Positions 8,948 to 17,509 of a stretch of DNA of 64,000 nt are shown piece by piece. This stretch comes from JABWCQ01 sp964587105. Its GTDB lineage: Bacteria; Electryoneota; RPQS01. Under the pieces are notes generated by a model. It saw nothing but the letters and a program-made list of their open reading frames with translations, did no database searches and had not been told where the DNA came from. The position numbers and the translations under genes are program-made. Location of the stretch: the NCBI GenBank assembly GCA_964587105.1, contig CAZPKG010000010.1:81136-145135 (forward strand). Reading direction: 5' to 3'. The stretch's first letter is position 1. Each line of letters starts with the position of its first letter.

Positions 8948-10215
8948 TGACCGGCAAGATTCATAGTGAAATTATCACGATTGGCGACGAACTGCTCATT
9001 GGCCGCACGGTGAACAGCAATGCCGCTTTTTTGGGGCAGCGACTTGCGGAATGCGGCGTACCGGCCCGGTGGTCATCGTGTGTTGCGGACGATTTGGGAG
9101 AGATTCAGGCAGCGATTAGCTTGGCGATGAATCGTGCCGACGTGATTGTGCTCTCTGGCGGATTGGGACCAACGCCGGATGATTTGACACGCGATGCGAT
9201 TGGACAGCTTTTTAGTTTGCCGCTTGTGGAATCACCGGAACAGCGTGCTCAGGTTGAAGAAATGTTCCGTAAACTTGGACGCGAATTGCCCGTGCAATCC
9301 ATGAACCAGACTCTGGTGCTGGGTGGAACGGAGCGTCTTGAAAATCCGCTCGGAACTGCTGCGGGAATCCATCTGGAACGCAAAGGGAAGCATCTGTTTG
9401 CCGTACCAGGAGTGCCACCCGAGATGGAGCGAATGTTTGATGATCAAATTGAGCCAATTCTTAACCGCACTTTTGGGCAGGAAAAGTATTTTGCTCGGAC
9501 ATTAAGAATGGCCGGAATCGGCGAGTCAGTTTTGCTCGAGCGGCTGGGCGACTTGGATTTGCTCGCGCGGCGAGTCTCACTGGCATACCTGCCGCATCAA
9601 GGGTTACTCGACGTGCGTATGACGTCCGCATCACAGGATCAGATGGAGGCTGATGCGGACATCGCCTTTGCCGAGCACTACATTCGTGAACGTGTTGGGG
9701 AACACATTTATGCGGCGGGCCGTGATACCTTGCCCCGAGTAATTGGAGATATTCTTGTCAACCGCTCGCAATGGTTGACCACCGCCGAGAGTTGTACGGG
9801 CGGTTTAGTTGCTTCGCTCTTGACAGACACACCCGGCGCTTCGCGCTGGCTTGCTCAAGGAGTGATTGCTTACTCAAATGAAGTGAAGCAGTCAATGCTC
9901 GGAGTAAAACCCGCTACACTTGACGCGCATGGCGCCGTCTCGGAAGCGATCGTACGCGAAATGGCAGAAGGAGCATTGGCATCCTCAAATGCAGATTGGG
10001 CCGTTAGTCTATCCGGAATCGCTGGACCGGACGGAGGGACTCCCGAAAAGCCCGTCGGAACAGTGTGGATCGGCATTGCGCACAAGTGCAAGGATTCAGT
10101 TGAGATTTTCGCTCGGCGGATTCAGGTGGGAAGCCGGAGCAGAGAATTGGTGAAGTTGCGAGCGGCGCATAACGCGCTCTACTTGCTCTATCGACAACTT
10201 ACGGCGGCGCGCTGA
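8947..10215 (+). CDS. cinA: CinA family protein (nicotinamide-nucleotide amidase / MoCF-like domain)
   Basis: A 422-residue two-domain protein. The start at 8947 (MTGKIHSE) overlaps the pgpA stop by one base. The N-terminal molybdopterin-binding-like (COG1058) domain has ITIGDELLIG and SGGLGPTPDDLT. The C-terminal domain begins near residue 270 with TTAESCTGG, whose Ser is the amidase nucleophile that converts NMN to nicotinate mononucleotide. Two-domain CinA proteins of this length also act as ADP-ribose pyrophosphatases in some bacteria. The gene lies upstream of thpR and recA, the order familiar from competence-associated cinA-recA operons. Confidence 0.95.
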   Translation: MTGKIHSEIITIGDELLIGRTVNSNAAFLGQRLAECGVPARWSSCVADDLGEIQAAISLAMNRADVIVLSGGLGPTPDDLTRDAIGQLFSLPLVESPEQRAQVEEMFRKLGRELPVQSMNQTLVLGGTERLENPLGTAAGIHLERKGKHLFAVPGVPPEMERMFDDQIEPILNRTFGQEKYFARTLRMAGIGESVLLERLGDLDLLARRVSLAYLPHQGLLDVRMTSASQDQMEADADIAFAEHYIRERVGEHIYAAGRDTLPRVIGDILVNRSQWLTTAESCTGGLVASLLTDTPGASRWLAQGVIAYSNEVKQSMLGVKPATLDAHGAVSEAIVREMAEGALASSNADWAVSLSGIAGPDGGTPEKPVGTVWIGIAHKCKDSVEIFARRIQVGSRSRELVKLRAAHNALYLLYRQLTAAR

Positions 10216-10218
10216 CTC

Positions 10219-10773
10219 TTGAGACTCTTCGTTGCCATCATGCTTCCTGAAGAGTGGCAGGCCATTCTTCGGCAACCGCAAGAGAAGATCGGTTGGTTAG
10301 GGCGTGGTGTGAAATGGGTCGAACCGGAGAATTTACATCTGACGCTGAAATTCCTCGGCGACACGCCCGATACTTTGGTACCGGAAGTAGAAGACGCAAT
10401 CTTTGAATCATGTCATGGGATTGAGCCGTTTAAGATGGCGATTCAAGGCGTCGGGTGCTTTCCAACGAAGCAAAGACCGCGCGCCTACTGGGCCGGCCTG
10501 ACAAAGTCTAAATCACTGGAGACTTTGCAGGAGACTATTTCTGAACGCATTGAAGCTCTGGGCTTTGAGCCGGAAGAGAAGAAATTCGTGCCGCACTTAA
10601 CCGTCGCGCGCATAAAAGAGCCGATCGGCAAAGAGCGGATGACGCAAGCCTTTTTGAATTTTGAATTGCGGAGTGCGCCGTTTGTTGTGGAGCGCGTGAG
10701 CCTTGTGCAGAGTACGCTTAAGCAGGAAGGCCCGATCTACACGGTGCTAAAAGATTTTTCACTCAGTTCGTAG
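10219..10773 (+). CDS. thpR: RNA 2',3'-cyclic phosphodiesterase
   Basis: A 184-residue member of the 2H phosphoesterase (LigT) family. The two catalytic HxTx motifs are His40-LTL and His126-LTV, with the expected spacing. It opens 2',3'-cyclic phosphate ends of RNA. The best start is a TTG at 10219 (MRLFVAIMLP), 4 bases after the cinA stop, because the N-terminus then matches the family exactly. It sits in the cinA-thpR-recA run, which is common in diverse bacteria. Confidence 0.93.
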   Translation: MRLFVAIMLPEEWQAILRQPQEKIGWLGRGVKWVEPENLHLTLKFLGDTPDTLVPEVEDAIFESCHGIEPFKMAIQGVGCFPTKQRPRAYWAGLTKSKSLETLQETISERIEALGFEPEEKKFVPHLTVARIKEPIGKERMTQAFLNFELRSAPFVVERVSLVQSTLKQEGPIYTVLKDFSLSS

Positions 10774-10806
10774 TCTTGGAATACCATTAACGAGACTGGA
10801 TAACTC

Positions 10807-11277
10807 GTGCCAAAGCAAATTATTACCACAGAAATTGAAGCGTCAACCGAGAAGGTGTGGTCGGCGCTGACGGTGCCGAAAGAAGTTGAATTCTGGGCGC
10901 CAAATGTTCGCGACCTGCGAGTCGAGCCGAATGGCAGTTTCGCCAAGGACTCGCAAAGATTTTTTAACATCGATTTGGGCGGAAAAGACGTCACTCTGGA
11001 GACAACGGTGACGCACTACGTCCCGAACGAGATGTTCGCTGAATCCGTTTCGGGTGGCACGGCGGGGCTGCACGAGAAGGTCGAGCACCTCAAAGTGATC
11101 TTCCGCTTGATTGAACTCGCCGAGAAGCGCTGCGCTCTAAGCTTCACGATTGACTACGAAATGAAGGGCTTCATGAACAAGATGCTCGAAAAGGTTATCA
11201 TGGGAGCGTTGTTGTCGCAATACAAACTCTGGTTTGAAAGACTTAAAACATATGCCGAGACGGGTCGGCCGGTATAA
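10807..11277 (+). CDS. SRPBCC-superfamily (START-like) protein
   Basis: A 156-residue protein with a GTG start. It opens with IITTEIEASTEKVWSALT, the usual first strand and helix of the SRPBCC/polyketide-cyclase fold, and ends in a long amphipathic helix (about 125-150) that would close the hydrophobic cavity. Such proteins bind hydrophobic ligands, but no ligand can be read from sequence. It lies between thpR and recA with short gaps, so it is co-transcribed with them. A DNA-related role is not implied by the fold. Confidence 0.75.
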   Translation: MPKQIITTEIEASTEKVWSALTVPKEVEFWAPNVRDLRVEPNGSFAKDSQRFFNIDLGGKDVTLETTVTHYVPNEMFAESVSGGTAGLHEKVEHLKVIFRLIELAEKRCALSFTIDYEMKGFMNKMLEKVIMGALLSQYKLWFERLKTYAETGRPV

Positions 11278-11289
11278 ACTCTAACGCTT

Positions 11290-12372
11290 GTGAGTGATCC
11301 AATGAGCAAAACGATTGACACGGAAAAGCAGAAGAATCTCGATCTGACACTGTCGCAGATTGACAAGCAGTATGGCAAGGGCTCAATTATGCGATTGGGA
11401 GACAGTGGCCCAATAGCCAAGTTGGACGTCATCTCCACCGGCTCGATGTCACTCGACGCCGCGCTGGGTGTCGGAGGAGTGCCGCGTGGACGTGTGATCG
11501 AGGTTTACGGACCGGAATCCTCGGGTAAAACTACGCTTGCGCTCACAATTATCGCTGAAGCTCAAAAAAAGGGCGGTAAGGCGGCCATCATTGACGCGGA
11601 ACACGCGCTTGATCCGGCCTATGCCCGTGCACTCGGTGTGGATATTGACGACCTGCTGGTTTCCCAGCCGGATACGGGAGAGCAAGGGCTTGACATCGCC
11701 GAAATGCTGATTCGCTCCGGCGCATTGGACGTGATTGTGATTGACTCAGTGGCCGCGCTTGTGCCGAAGGCCGAAATCGAAGGCGACATGGGTGATTCGC
11801 TGCCCGGTTTGCAGGCTCGTCTTATGAGCCAGGCCATGCGTAAACTAACAGCAGTCGTCGCTCGTTCACGGACGTCATTGATTTTCATCAATCAGCTACG
11901 TATGAAGATTGGCGTTATGTTTGGAAATCCTGAAACGACGACGGGCGGAAACGCACTCAAGTTCTATAGCTCGATCAGGATGGAAATCCGCCGAATGGCC
12001 TCAATCAAGGACGGCGAGACGATTATCGGGAACCGGACTAAGGTTAAAGTTGTAAAGAACAAGGTGGCTCCACCCTTCCGTGAAGCGGAATTTGACATTA
12101 TCTATGGTCAGGGCATCGAGAAAGTCGGCGATATGCTCGACCTTGCCGCTACATTAGAAATTGTGAGCAAGTCCGGCACGTGGTATTCTTTCAAAGATGA
12201 GCGATTGGGCCAGGGCCGTGAGCGCGTCATCGGCACCTTGAAAGAGAATCCCGAGATGCTGAAGGCTATCGAAAATGAGGTTCGTCGAGAGATGGGCTTC
12301 CTCGCAGTTGAGACTGAACAGCCGGTGGTACAGGAAACTGAAAACTCAAAATCCCGCGCCAAGAAATCGTAA
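11290..12372 (+). CDS. recA: Recombinase RecA
   Basis: A 360-residue strand-exchange ATPase. Walker A GPESSGKT is at 74-81, DNA loop L1 is near EGDMGDSLPGLQAR, and loop L2 carries GNPETTTGG. The C-terminal domain and an acidic-to-basic tail are present. Two starts are possible: GTG at 11290 or ATG at 11302 (MSKTIDTEK). The second gives a typical N-terminus and cannot be excluded. There is no SOS box that I could recognise, and recA lies internal to a long operon, which would make independent damage induction unusual unless a promoter is hidden upstream. Confidence 0.98.
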   Translation: MSDPMSKTIDTEKQKNLDLTLSQIDKQYGKGSIMRLGDSGPIAKLDVISTGSMSLDAALGVGGVPRGRVIEVYGPESSGKTTLALTIIAEAQKKGGKAAIIDAEHALDPAYARALGVDIDDLLVSQPDTGEQGLDIAEMLIRSGALDVIVIDSVAALVPKAEIEGDMGDSLPGLQARLMSQAMRKLTAVVARSRTSLIFINQLRMKIGVMFGNPETTTGGNALKFYSSIRMEIRRMASIKDGETIIGNRTKVKVVKNKVAPPFREAEFDIIYGQGIEKVGDMLDLAATLEIVSKSGTWYSFKDERLGQGRERVIGTLKENPEMLKAIENEVRREMGFLAVETEQPVVQETENSKSRAKKS

Positions 12373-12397
12373 GCATTTCATAGTACACCTTGCCGTC

Positions 12398-12976
12398 ATG
12401 CTCATGTTGGTGAGCATTGACGCGCAAGCGTATCATCTTGTGCTTGCAACGGGCTACGCAAATTCGGGCACTCCGAATACCGGACCCGGTGTTGAGCGAA
12501 GCACTTTGTTCGGCTCCGGCAGCGGGTACACTGCGCACTTTCGATTTGAGAATAAAACCGCGCATTTGTTTTGGGGACCGTCGTTCTTGTTTTGGAACAA
12601 CGTTACCGGAAATAGGACGTTCGACGCACGCACCAACTACTTTCAAGTTGAAGTGGGTGGGCGAATGTCTTATCGTATGACAGCTGAACCTGATTTGTAC
12701 GCGGGAGCAGGCGTCGGATATTCGTTTGCTCAGGGGAAATACAAAGACCGTTTTTTTGACGGCTATGATTACACCTTCGACGGTGATTTCCCGACGGCTT
12801 CCATACATGCGGGCATTAAGACCGACGCGAGAGAGAATGGAATCGGAGTTATGGGCGAATTGTCGTATCATTGGGGACTTGATCAGCCCTCCGGGCTTAA
12901 CACTATTGGCCCGGCGAAAGCGTATCTTATTCAGATCGGTGTATTTTTCGATTCAATGAACATGGTCGGGCAATGA
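12398..12976 (+). CDS. Outer-membrane beta-barrel-like protein between recA and recX
   Basis: About 192 residues. Alternating aromatic/polar strands (SGYTAHFRFENKTAHLFWG, VEVGGRMSYRMTAEPDLYAG) and a final strand AYLIQIGVFFDS suggest an 8- to 10-strand barrel. The start is uncertain. The ATG at 12398 leaves only an 11-residue leader before the AQA cleavage site. A full signal sequence (HFIVHLAVMLMLVSIDAQA) would need an ATA or ATT start just after the recA stop, or the ATG at 12275 inside recA. The next gene, recX, overlaps by 4 bases, so it is translationally coupled. Function is unknown. Confidence 0.7.
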   Translation: MLMLVSIDAQAYHLVLATGYANSGTPNTGPGVERSTLFGSGSGYTAHFRFENKTAHLFWGPSFLFWNNVTGNRTFDARTNYFQVEVGGRMSYRMTAEPDLYAGAGVGYSFAQGKYKDRFFDGYDYTFDGDFPTASIHAGIKTDARENGIGVMGELSYHWGLDQPSGLNTIGPAKAYLIQIGVFFDSMNMVGQ

Positions 12977-13476
12977 GACGCGGGCCAAAGCAGCCGCCGA
13001 GCGAACCCGCGCTGCCGTATGCCGTTAAGCTGTTGTCATCCCGGTCATATTCGACAAGAAAGCTTCGCGATAAACTGCGGCTGAAAGGCTATCTCGCGGA
13101 AGAGATTGACACGGCGATTGAAAAGCTCAAAGAGAAGCGGCTGCTGGATGATGAGCGATACGCGGACGGGTTTGTAAGGTCGCGCATCGAAACTCACCCA
13201 CGCGGGAAATCCGCTTTGGTACGCGATCTATTGGCGCGCGGCATTTCCGGCTCAACGGCAAAACAAGCTGTGAACGATAACCTGACCGAAGCGCAAGAGT
13301 TTGAGTTGGCACGAGAACTTGTAGAGCGAAAAGGCAAACAATACGATAGCCTCGATCGCGACACGCGCAAACGCAGGTTGATCGCGCTGCTTTCGCGCCG
13401 AGGTTTTCGACCGGGCACTATTTTCAAAGTTCTGGCAATGCCGCCGGACGAATCACTGTCAGAGGAAAATTATTGA
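12973..13476 (+). CDS. recX: RecA regulator RecX
   Basis: A 167-residue all-helical protein made of three tandem three-helix repeats. Recognisable marks are AVKLLSSRSYSTRKLRDKLRLKGY in the first repeat and LLDDERYADGFVRSRI in the second. It binds the groove of the RecA filament and modulates its growth. It follows recA with one intervening barrel gene and begins with an ATGA overlap of that gene's stop. Confidence 0.93.
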   Translation: MRRGPKQPPSEPALPYAVKLLSSRSYSTRKLRDKLRLKGYLAEEIDTAIEKLKEKRLLDDERYADGFVRSRIETHPRGKSALVRDLLARGISGSTAKQAVNDNLTEAQEFELARELVERKGKQYDSLDRDTRKRRLIALLSRRGFRPGTIFKVLAMPPDESLSEENY

Positions 13477-13536
13477 GCATTGAGCGCAGTTTCTTCCTTG
13501 CATCGTTATCTATTGCTTCGTGAAAGGAATTGTGGA

Positions 13537-14166
13537 ATGCGCTCAATTCTGGCCTCCCTCCTGCTCTACTCAAGTTTTGCGATGGCCGCAGATTTCGCCC
13601 GATCGACCTATGCTGAAATTCAAGTGGGGCTGGCGACTTCAACCGGACTTGATACCTTTCAAGACATCGAAAGCGAGCGCGTCGCTCCGGGTTCGCTCGG
13701 AACGACTTTGATGTTCAGCGGCTACTTCCCCGTATTCAAGAGCTTGACCTTGAGCCCGACATTTGCGCTCTTGACGACTGACGGAAAAGTGAGTCGTGAT
13801 CCGACGGCGCCAACGGTGTTCGACGTGCGATTTCATCAACGGGAATTTGGCGTTGACGCCTTGTTCTCACCCGCGAAGATGGGCCGCTTGAATATTGGAG
13901 TTGGCTCTTCGATGGCTTGGTGGACGGCGTCTGAGGACAATGCCCGGCAGACGGAAACGGATGTTTTTGTCGAAGGCCGGTCAATCGAGGGCAAGTCATT
14001 GATGGCGCGCGGAGTTGCTCATTGGGCGCTCCGAAATCCTGAAGTTTCCGGCGCCTCGCTGAAGCTCGTTGCGGCATGGCCGTTAACGGAGTTACTACGT
14101 TTGGATAACACCGCCGCGACAGGCTACGTTGGCCTGCAATGCGGCTTTTCTATGATTTTGAATTAG
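13537..14166 (+). CDS. Secreted / outer-membrane barrel-like protein
   Basis: A 209-residue protein. The start at 13537 is chosen for its signal peptide (MRSILASLLLYSSFAMA), with AAGGAA about 12 bases upstream. Beta-strand periodicity continues to the end (YVGLQCGFSMILN), consistent with a small outer-membrane barrel. I see no enzyme motif. It has the same general build as the barrel gene before recX but little obvious identity, so paralogy is unproven. It lies 25 bases before alaS on the same strand. Confidence 0.65.
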   Translation: MRSILASLLLYSSFAMAADFARSTYAEIQVGLATSTGLDTFQDIESERVAPGSLGTTLMFSGYFPVFKSLTLSPTFALLTTDGKVSRDPTAPTVFDVRFHQREFGVDALFSPAKMGRLNIGVGSSMAWWTASEDNARQTETDVFVEGRSIEGKSLMARGVAHWALRNPEVSGASLKLVAAWPLTELLRLDNTAATGYVGLQCGFSMILN

Positions 14167-14190
14167 CAAATTGAGTAAGTACGCACCTTT

Positions 14191-16851
14191 ATGACCGCTG
14201 CAGAAATCCGCCATCAATTCCTTGAGTTCTTTCGCGAACGACAACATCTGATTGTTCCTTCCGCTCCCGTCGTTCCGCAAGACGACCCGACGCTGCTGTT
14301 TACGAATGCGGGTATGAATCAGTTCAAACCCTATTTCCTCGGTTTGGCGAAACCTGCGGCGACCCGTATTGCCGACACTCAAAAGTGCATTCGTGTGTCG
14401 GGCAAGCATAATGACTTGGAAGAGGTCGGCGTTTCACCGTATCATCATACGTTTTTTGAGATGCTCGGCAATTGGAGTTTTGGCGATTATTTCAAGCAGG
14501 AATCGATTCGTTGGGGCTGGGAGTTGATGACTGAGGTCTTCAAACTTCCCAAAGACAAGATGTATGCTACCGTCTATGAAACGGACGATGAAGCGGAGCA
14601 TATCTGGCGTTCGGAAACCGACATTATTCCGTCGCACGTGCTTCGATTTGGAAAGAAAGATAATTGGTGGTCCATGGGCGATACAGGGCCCTGCGGACCC
14701 TGTACGGAAATTCATATTGATCGCGGACCTGAGTTTGACAGCGACCCGAACGCCTTCGTGAATAGCGGCTCGCGTCGCTACATCGAGTTATGGAATCATG
14801 TCTTTATTCAGTTTGACCAACAAGCTGACGGAAAGCTTGTGCAGCTTCCGGCTAAGCACGTTGATACGGGTGCGGGGCTGGAACGACTCGCCACGGTTTT
14901 GGGCGGGCACAAGTCAAACTATGATACGGATTTGTTTCAGCCAATTATTCAGGCGATTGTCGAACGAACCCACAAAGCATACTCGCATGACGAATCAGGC
15001 ATTCCGCATCGCGTGATTGCCGATCACTTACGCTGTCTGACTTTTGCAATTGGCGACGGAGCCATGCCGGGAAACGAAGGGCGTGGTTATGTGCTCCGTC
15101 GCATTCTTCGGCGCGCGGCGAGATTTGGGCGGAAGGTCGAATTACACGAACCCTTCCTATATAAGCTTGTCCCCGTTCTTGTGGATACGATGGGCGATAT
15201 CTTCCCGGAGATAAGAGATCGTCATGCGCACATTGCGCGCGTTATTGAAGCCGAAGAATCGCATTTCGGCAAGACTTTGGACCGAGGTCTTGAACAATTT
15301 GATTCGGTCGTTGCGGAATTGCGCAAGAGCAAATTGAGCGAAATTCCGGGCGAAGAGGTGTTCAAGCTCTATGACACGTTTGGATTCCCGTTGGACCTGA
15401 CGCAGCTATTAGCAAGAGAGAACGATCTCTCCGTCGATGATGCCGGGTTTGCAAGATCAATGGAACAGCAGCGCGCTCGAGCGCGCGCCGCAGGCTCATT
15501 CAAGTTGGGGCGCGAGGAGCTTCTCATTGAGGGCGAGTTGCCTGAAACCGAATTTACGGGCTACACTGCGCTGGCGGTCGCAGCGGAGATTCTCCCGTTG
15601 CAATTCGATCCTGAAAATGGTCGGCTTGTCTTCACGTCTAAACTCACACCATTCTACGTTGAGTCAGGCGGTCAAGTATCCGACACGGGCAGATTGGAAA
15701 TTCAGGTTGGTGATGAATTGATTGTCGCACACGTGAATGGAGTGTCTCGTCGCGATAGGGCTGTGCTCCATTTGGCAACATTAGACGGAATTTCACCAAC
15801 CGTTCAGGAGGCCGTCAAGCAGAAGAAGTGGCTTGCAGCATATCTGACCGTTTCGCGTGAACATCGGTTGCCGACTGAGTACAATCATACATCCACGCAC
15901 TTGCTTCACGCGGCGCTGCGCGTTGCCCTGGGCGATCATGTACACCAAGCGGGCTCGTATGTCGGCCCCGATTATTTACGTTTTGATTACACGCACTTCA
16001 ACAAGCCTTCGCACGAAGAGCTTACAAACATCGAGACACAGGTCAACGACTGGATTCGCGGCAATTTTACCGTCGCGCCCAACGTCATGCCCCTCAAAGA
16101 GGCGCAATCGCTTGGAGCCATGGCACTGTTCGGCGAAAAGTATGGCGATGAAGTACGCATGGTCGAGATTTCCGATTCTGATATGATCGTATCGCGCGAA
16201 TTGTGCGGTGGCTGTCATGTGAAGCGCACCGGAGATATTGGCCTGTTTGTCATCAAAGCCGAAACTTCCGCAGCGGCCGGCGTGCGGAGAATTGAAGCGC
16301 TTACAGGGGATTCCGCTTGGCAATACCTGACTGAACAACGCGCGAAAGTCGAAGAGTTTGTTGAGATGCTCGGCAGCGCGGGAAGCGATCCTGCCGAGAA
16401 ATTGAAACTCGCGCTGGATGAGAAACGCAAACTGCATAAGGAACTCGAGCAACTGCGCGCTCAAGCTGCGGGGAGCGCGATGCACTCTCTGGTTGCCAAT
16501 GCAAAGCAGATCGGGAATATGCGCATCGTTGCGGAAAAAGTAGCCGCGCACAATCTGGATCAACTAAAAGAAATGGGTGATGCGCTGCGCGAAAGTCTCG
16601 GCAGCGGCATCGGGGTACTGGCCATGATCGTTGAAGACAAACCGTCGCTCGTGGTGGTCGTAACTCCTGATCTTGTCAAGAGCGGCTGGGACGCGACTCC
16701 GATTGTGAAAGAGCTTGCCAAACCGCTAAAAGGTGGCGGTGGAGGCAAACCGCATTTGGCAACAGCCGGAGGCAAGGATACGTCCGCGCTTAGCGCAGTA
16801 TTAGCTACTGCGGCGGCGGTTATTGAGCGAATGGATCCTGCGAAAGCATAA
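14191..16851 (+). CDS. alaS: Alanyl-tRNA synthetase
   Basis: An 886-residue class II synthetase of standard length. The catalytic core spans about 1-240 (motif 1 region LLFTNAGMNQFKPYFLG, motif 2 RVSGKHNDLEEVG). The tRNA-recognition region follows. The editing domain has the zinc ligands HTSTH (near residue 567) and CGGCH (near 672). The C-terminal C-Ala domain is rich in Gly and ends with GGKPHLATAGGK. All parts are intact, so both charging and Ser/Gly editing should work. It charges the tRNA-Ala at 4197, among others. The gene for GmhA starts one base after the stop. Confidence 0.98.
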   Translation: MTAAEIRHQFLEFFRERQHLIVPSAPVVPQDDPTLLFTNAGMNQFKPYFLGLAKPAATRIADTQKCIRVSGKHNDLEEVGVSPYHHTFFEMLGNWSFGDYFKQESIRWGWELMTEVFKLPKDKMYATVYETDDEAEHIWRSETDIIPSHVLRFGKKDNWWSMGDTGPCGPCTEIHIDRGPEFDSDPNAFVNSGSRRYIELWNHVFIQFDQQADGKLVQLPAKHVDTGAGLERLATVLGGHKSNYDTDLFQPIIQAIVERTHKAYSHDESGIPHRVIADHLRCLTFAIGDGAMPGNEGRGYVLRRILRRAARFGRKVELHEPFLYKLVPVLVDTMGDIFPEIRDRHAHIARVIEAEESHFGKTLDRGLEQFDSVVAELRKSKLSEIPGEEVFKLYDTFGFPLDLTQLLARENDLSVDDAGFARSMEQQRARARAAGSFKLGREELLIEGELPETEFTGYTALAVAAEILPLQFDPENGRLVFTSKLTPFYVESGGQVSDTGRLEIQVGDELIVAHVNGVSRRDRAVLHLATLDGISPTVQEAVKQKKWLAAYLTVSREHRLPTEYNHTSTHLLHAALRVALGDHVHQAGSYVGPDYLRFDYTHFNKPSHEELTNIETQVNDWIRGNFTVAPNVMPLKEAQSLGAMALFGEKYGDEVRMVEISDSDMIVSRELCGGCHVKRTGDIGLFVIKAETSAAAGVRRIEALTGDSAWQYLTEQRAKVEEFVEMLGSAGSDPAEKLKLALDEKRKLHKELEQLRAQAAGSAMHSLVANAKQIGNMRIVAEKVAAHNLDQLKEMGDALRESLGSGIGVLAMIVEDKPSLVVVVTPDLVKSGWDATPIVKELAKPLKGGGGGKPHLATAGGKDTSALSAVLATAAAVIERMDPAKA

Positions 16852-16852
16852 G

Positions 16853-17509
16853 ATGAGCCACAGCAACTCCGAACAGAAGCACGGCGACCATTTGGTTATC
16901 AACGCTATTGAAAAACTTCAGCGCGCGGTTCAGGATGCCGCCGCGATGCACAGTCAACTTGCAACCGCTTGCTTCGCCGAATTGACTGCTATTGCTGAGG
17001 CGTCAACAACTTGTTTGCGTAGCGGTGGACGCTTGTTCTTTTGCGGGAACGGCGGATCTGCAGCGGAATGTCAGCATCTGGCAACTGAATTCGTCGTCAG
17101 ACTTTCAGCCCATCGTGACCGGCAAGCGCTCGCGGCTATTGCGTTGACGACCGACACGTCGTTGCTCACGGCATGCGCGAACGACTATGGATTTGATCGC
17201 ATTTTCTCGCGGCAGCTTGAGGCACTAGCGCACAAAGGAGACATTGTTTACCTGCTTTCCACTTCCGGTCGCTCACAAAACTTGATCTTGGCCGCGCAGA
17301 CGGCGCAAGCGATTGGCGCGAAGTGCGTGGGCTTTTTGGGCAACGGCAACACACCGCTCGATCGATACCTTGATCATGCTTTGCGGATACCTTCTTCGTC
17401 AGGTCAGCGCGTACAAGAGGCGCATTTGCTGTGCGGACATATGCTTGTAGAACTGATTGAAGATTTGTTGCTTTCACGACCGGACGATAATTTGCGACAT
17501 ACTCGATGA
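16853..17509 (+). CDS. gmhA: Phosphoheptose isomerase (SIS domain)
   Basis: A 218-residue protein. The start at 16853 follows the alaS stop. The SIS fold shows CGNGGSAAECQHLATEF (about 64-80), LLSTSGRSQNLI and the C-terminal VQEAHLLCGHMLVELIED with the catalytic Glu/His. GmhA turns sedoheptulose 7-phosphate into D-glycero-D-manno-heptose 7-phosphate for lipopolysaccharide core synthesis, which fits a Gram-negative envelope. The protein carries an extra 15-20 residue N-terminal tail relative to E. coli. A DiaA-like role is possible but less likely. The stop overlaps the next start by 4 bases. Confidence 0.87.
   Translation: MSHSNSEQKHGDHLVINAIEKLQRAVQDAAAMHSQLATACFAELTAIAEASTTCLRSGGRLFFCGNGGSAAECQHLATEFVVRLSAHRDRQALAAIALTTDTSLLTACANDYGFDRIFSRQLEALAHKGDIVYLLSTSGRSQNLILAAQTAQAIGAKCVGFLGNGNTPLDRYLDHALRIPSSSGQRVQEAHLLCGHMLVELIEDLLLSRPDDNLRHTR

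Noticed and set aside
13480..13536. Longer N-terminus of the barrel-like protein after recX
   Set aside because: A TTG start and polar leader would precede an otherwise good signal peptide with its own ribosome-binding site.
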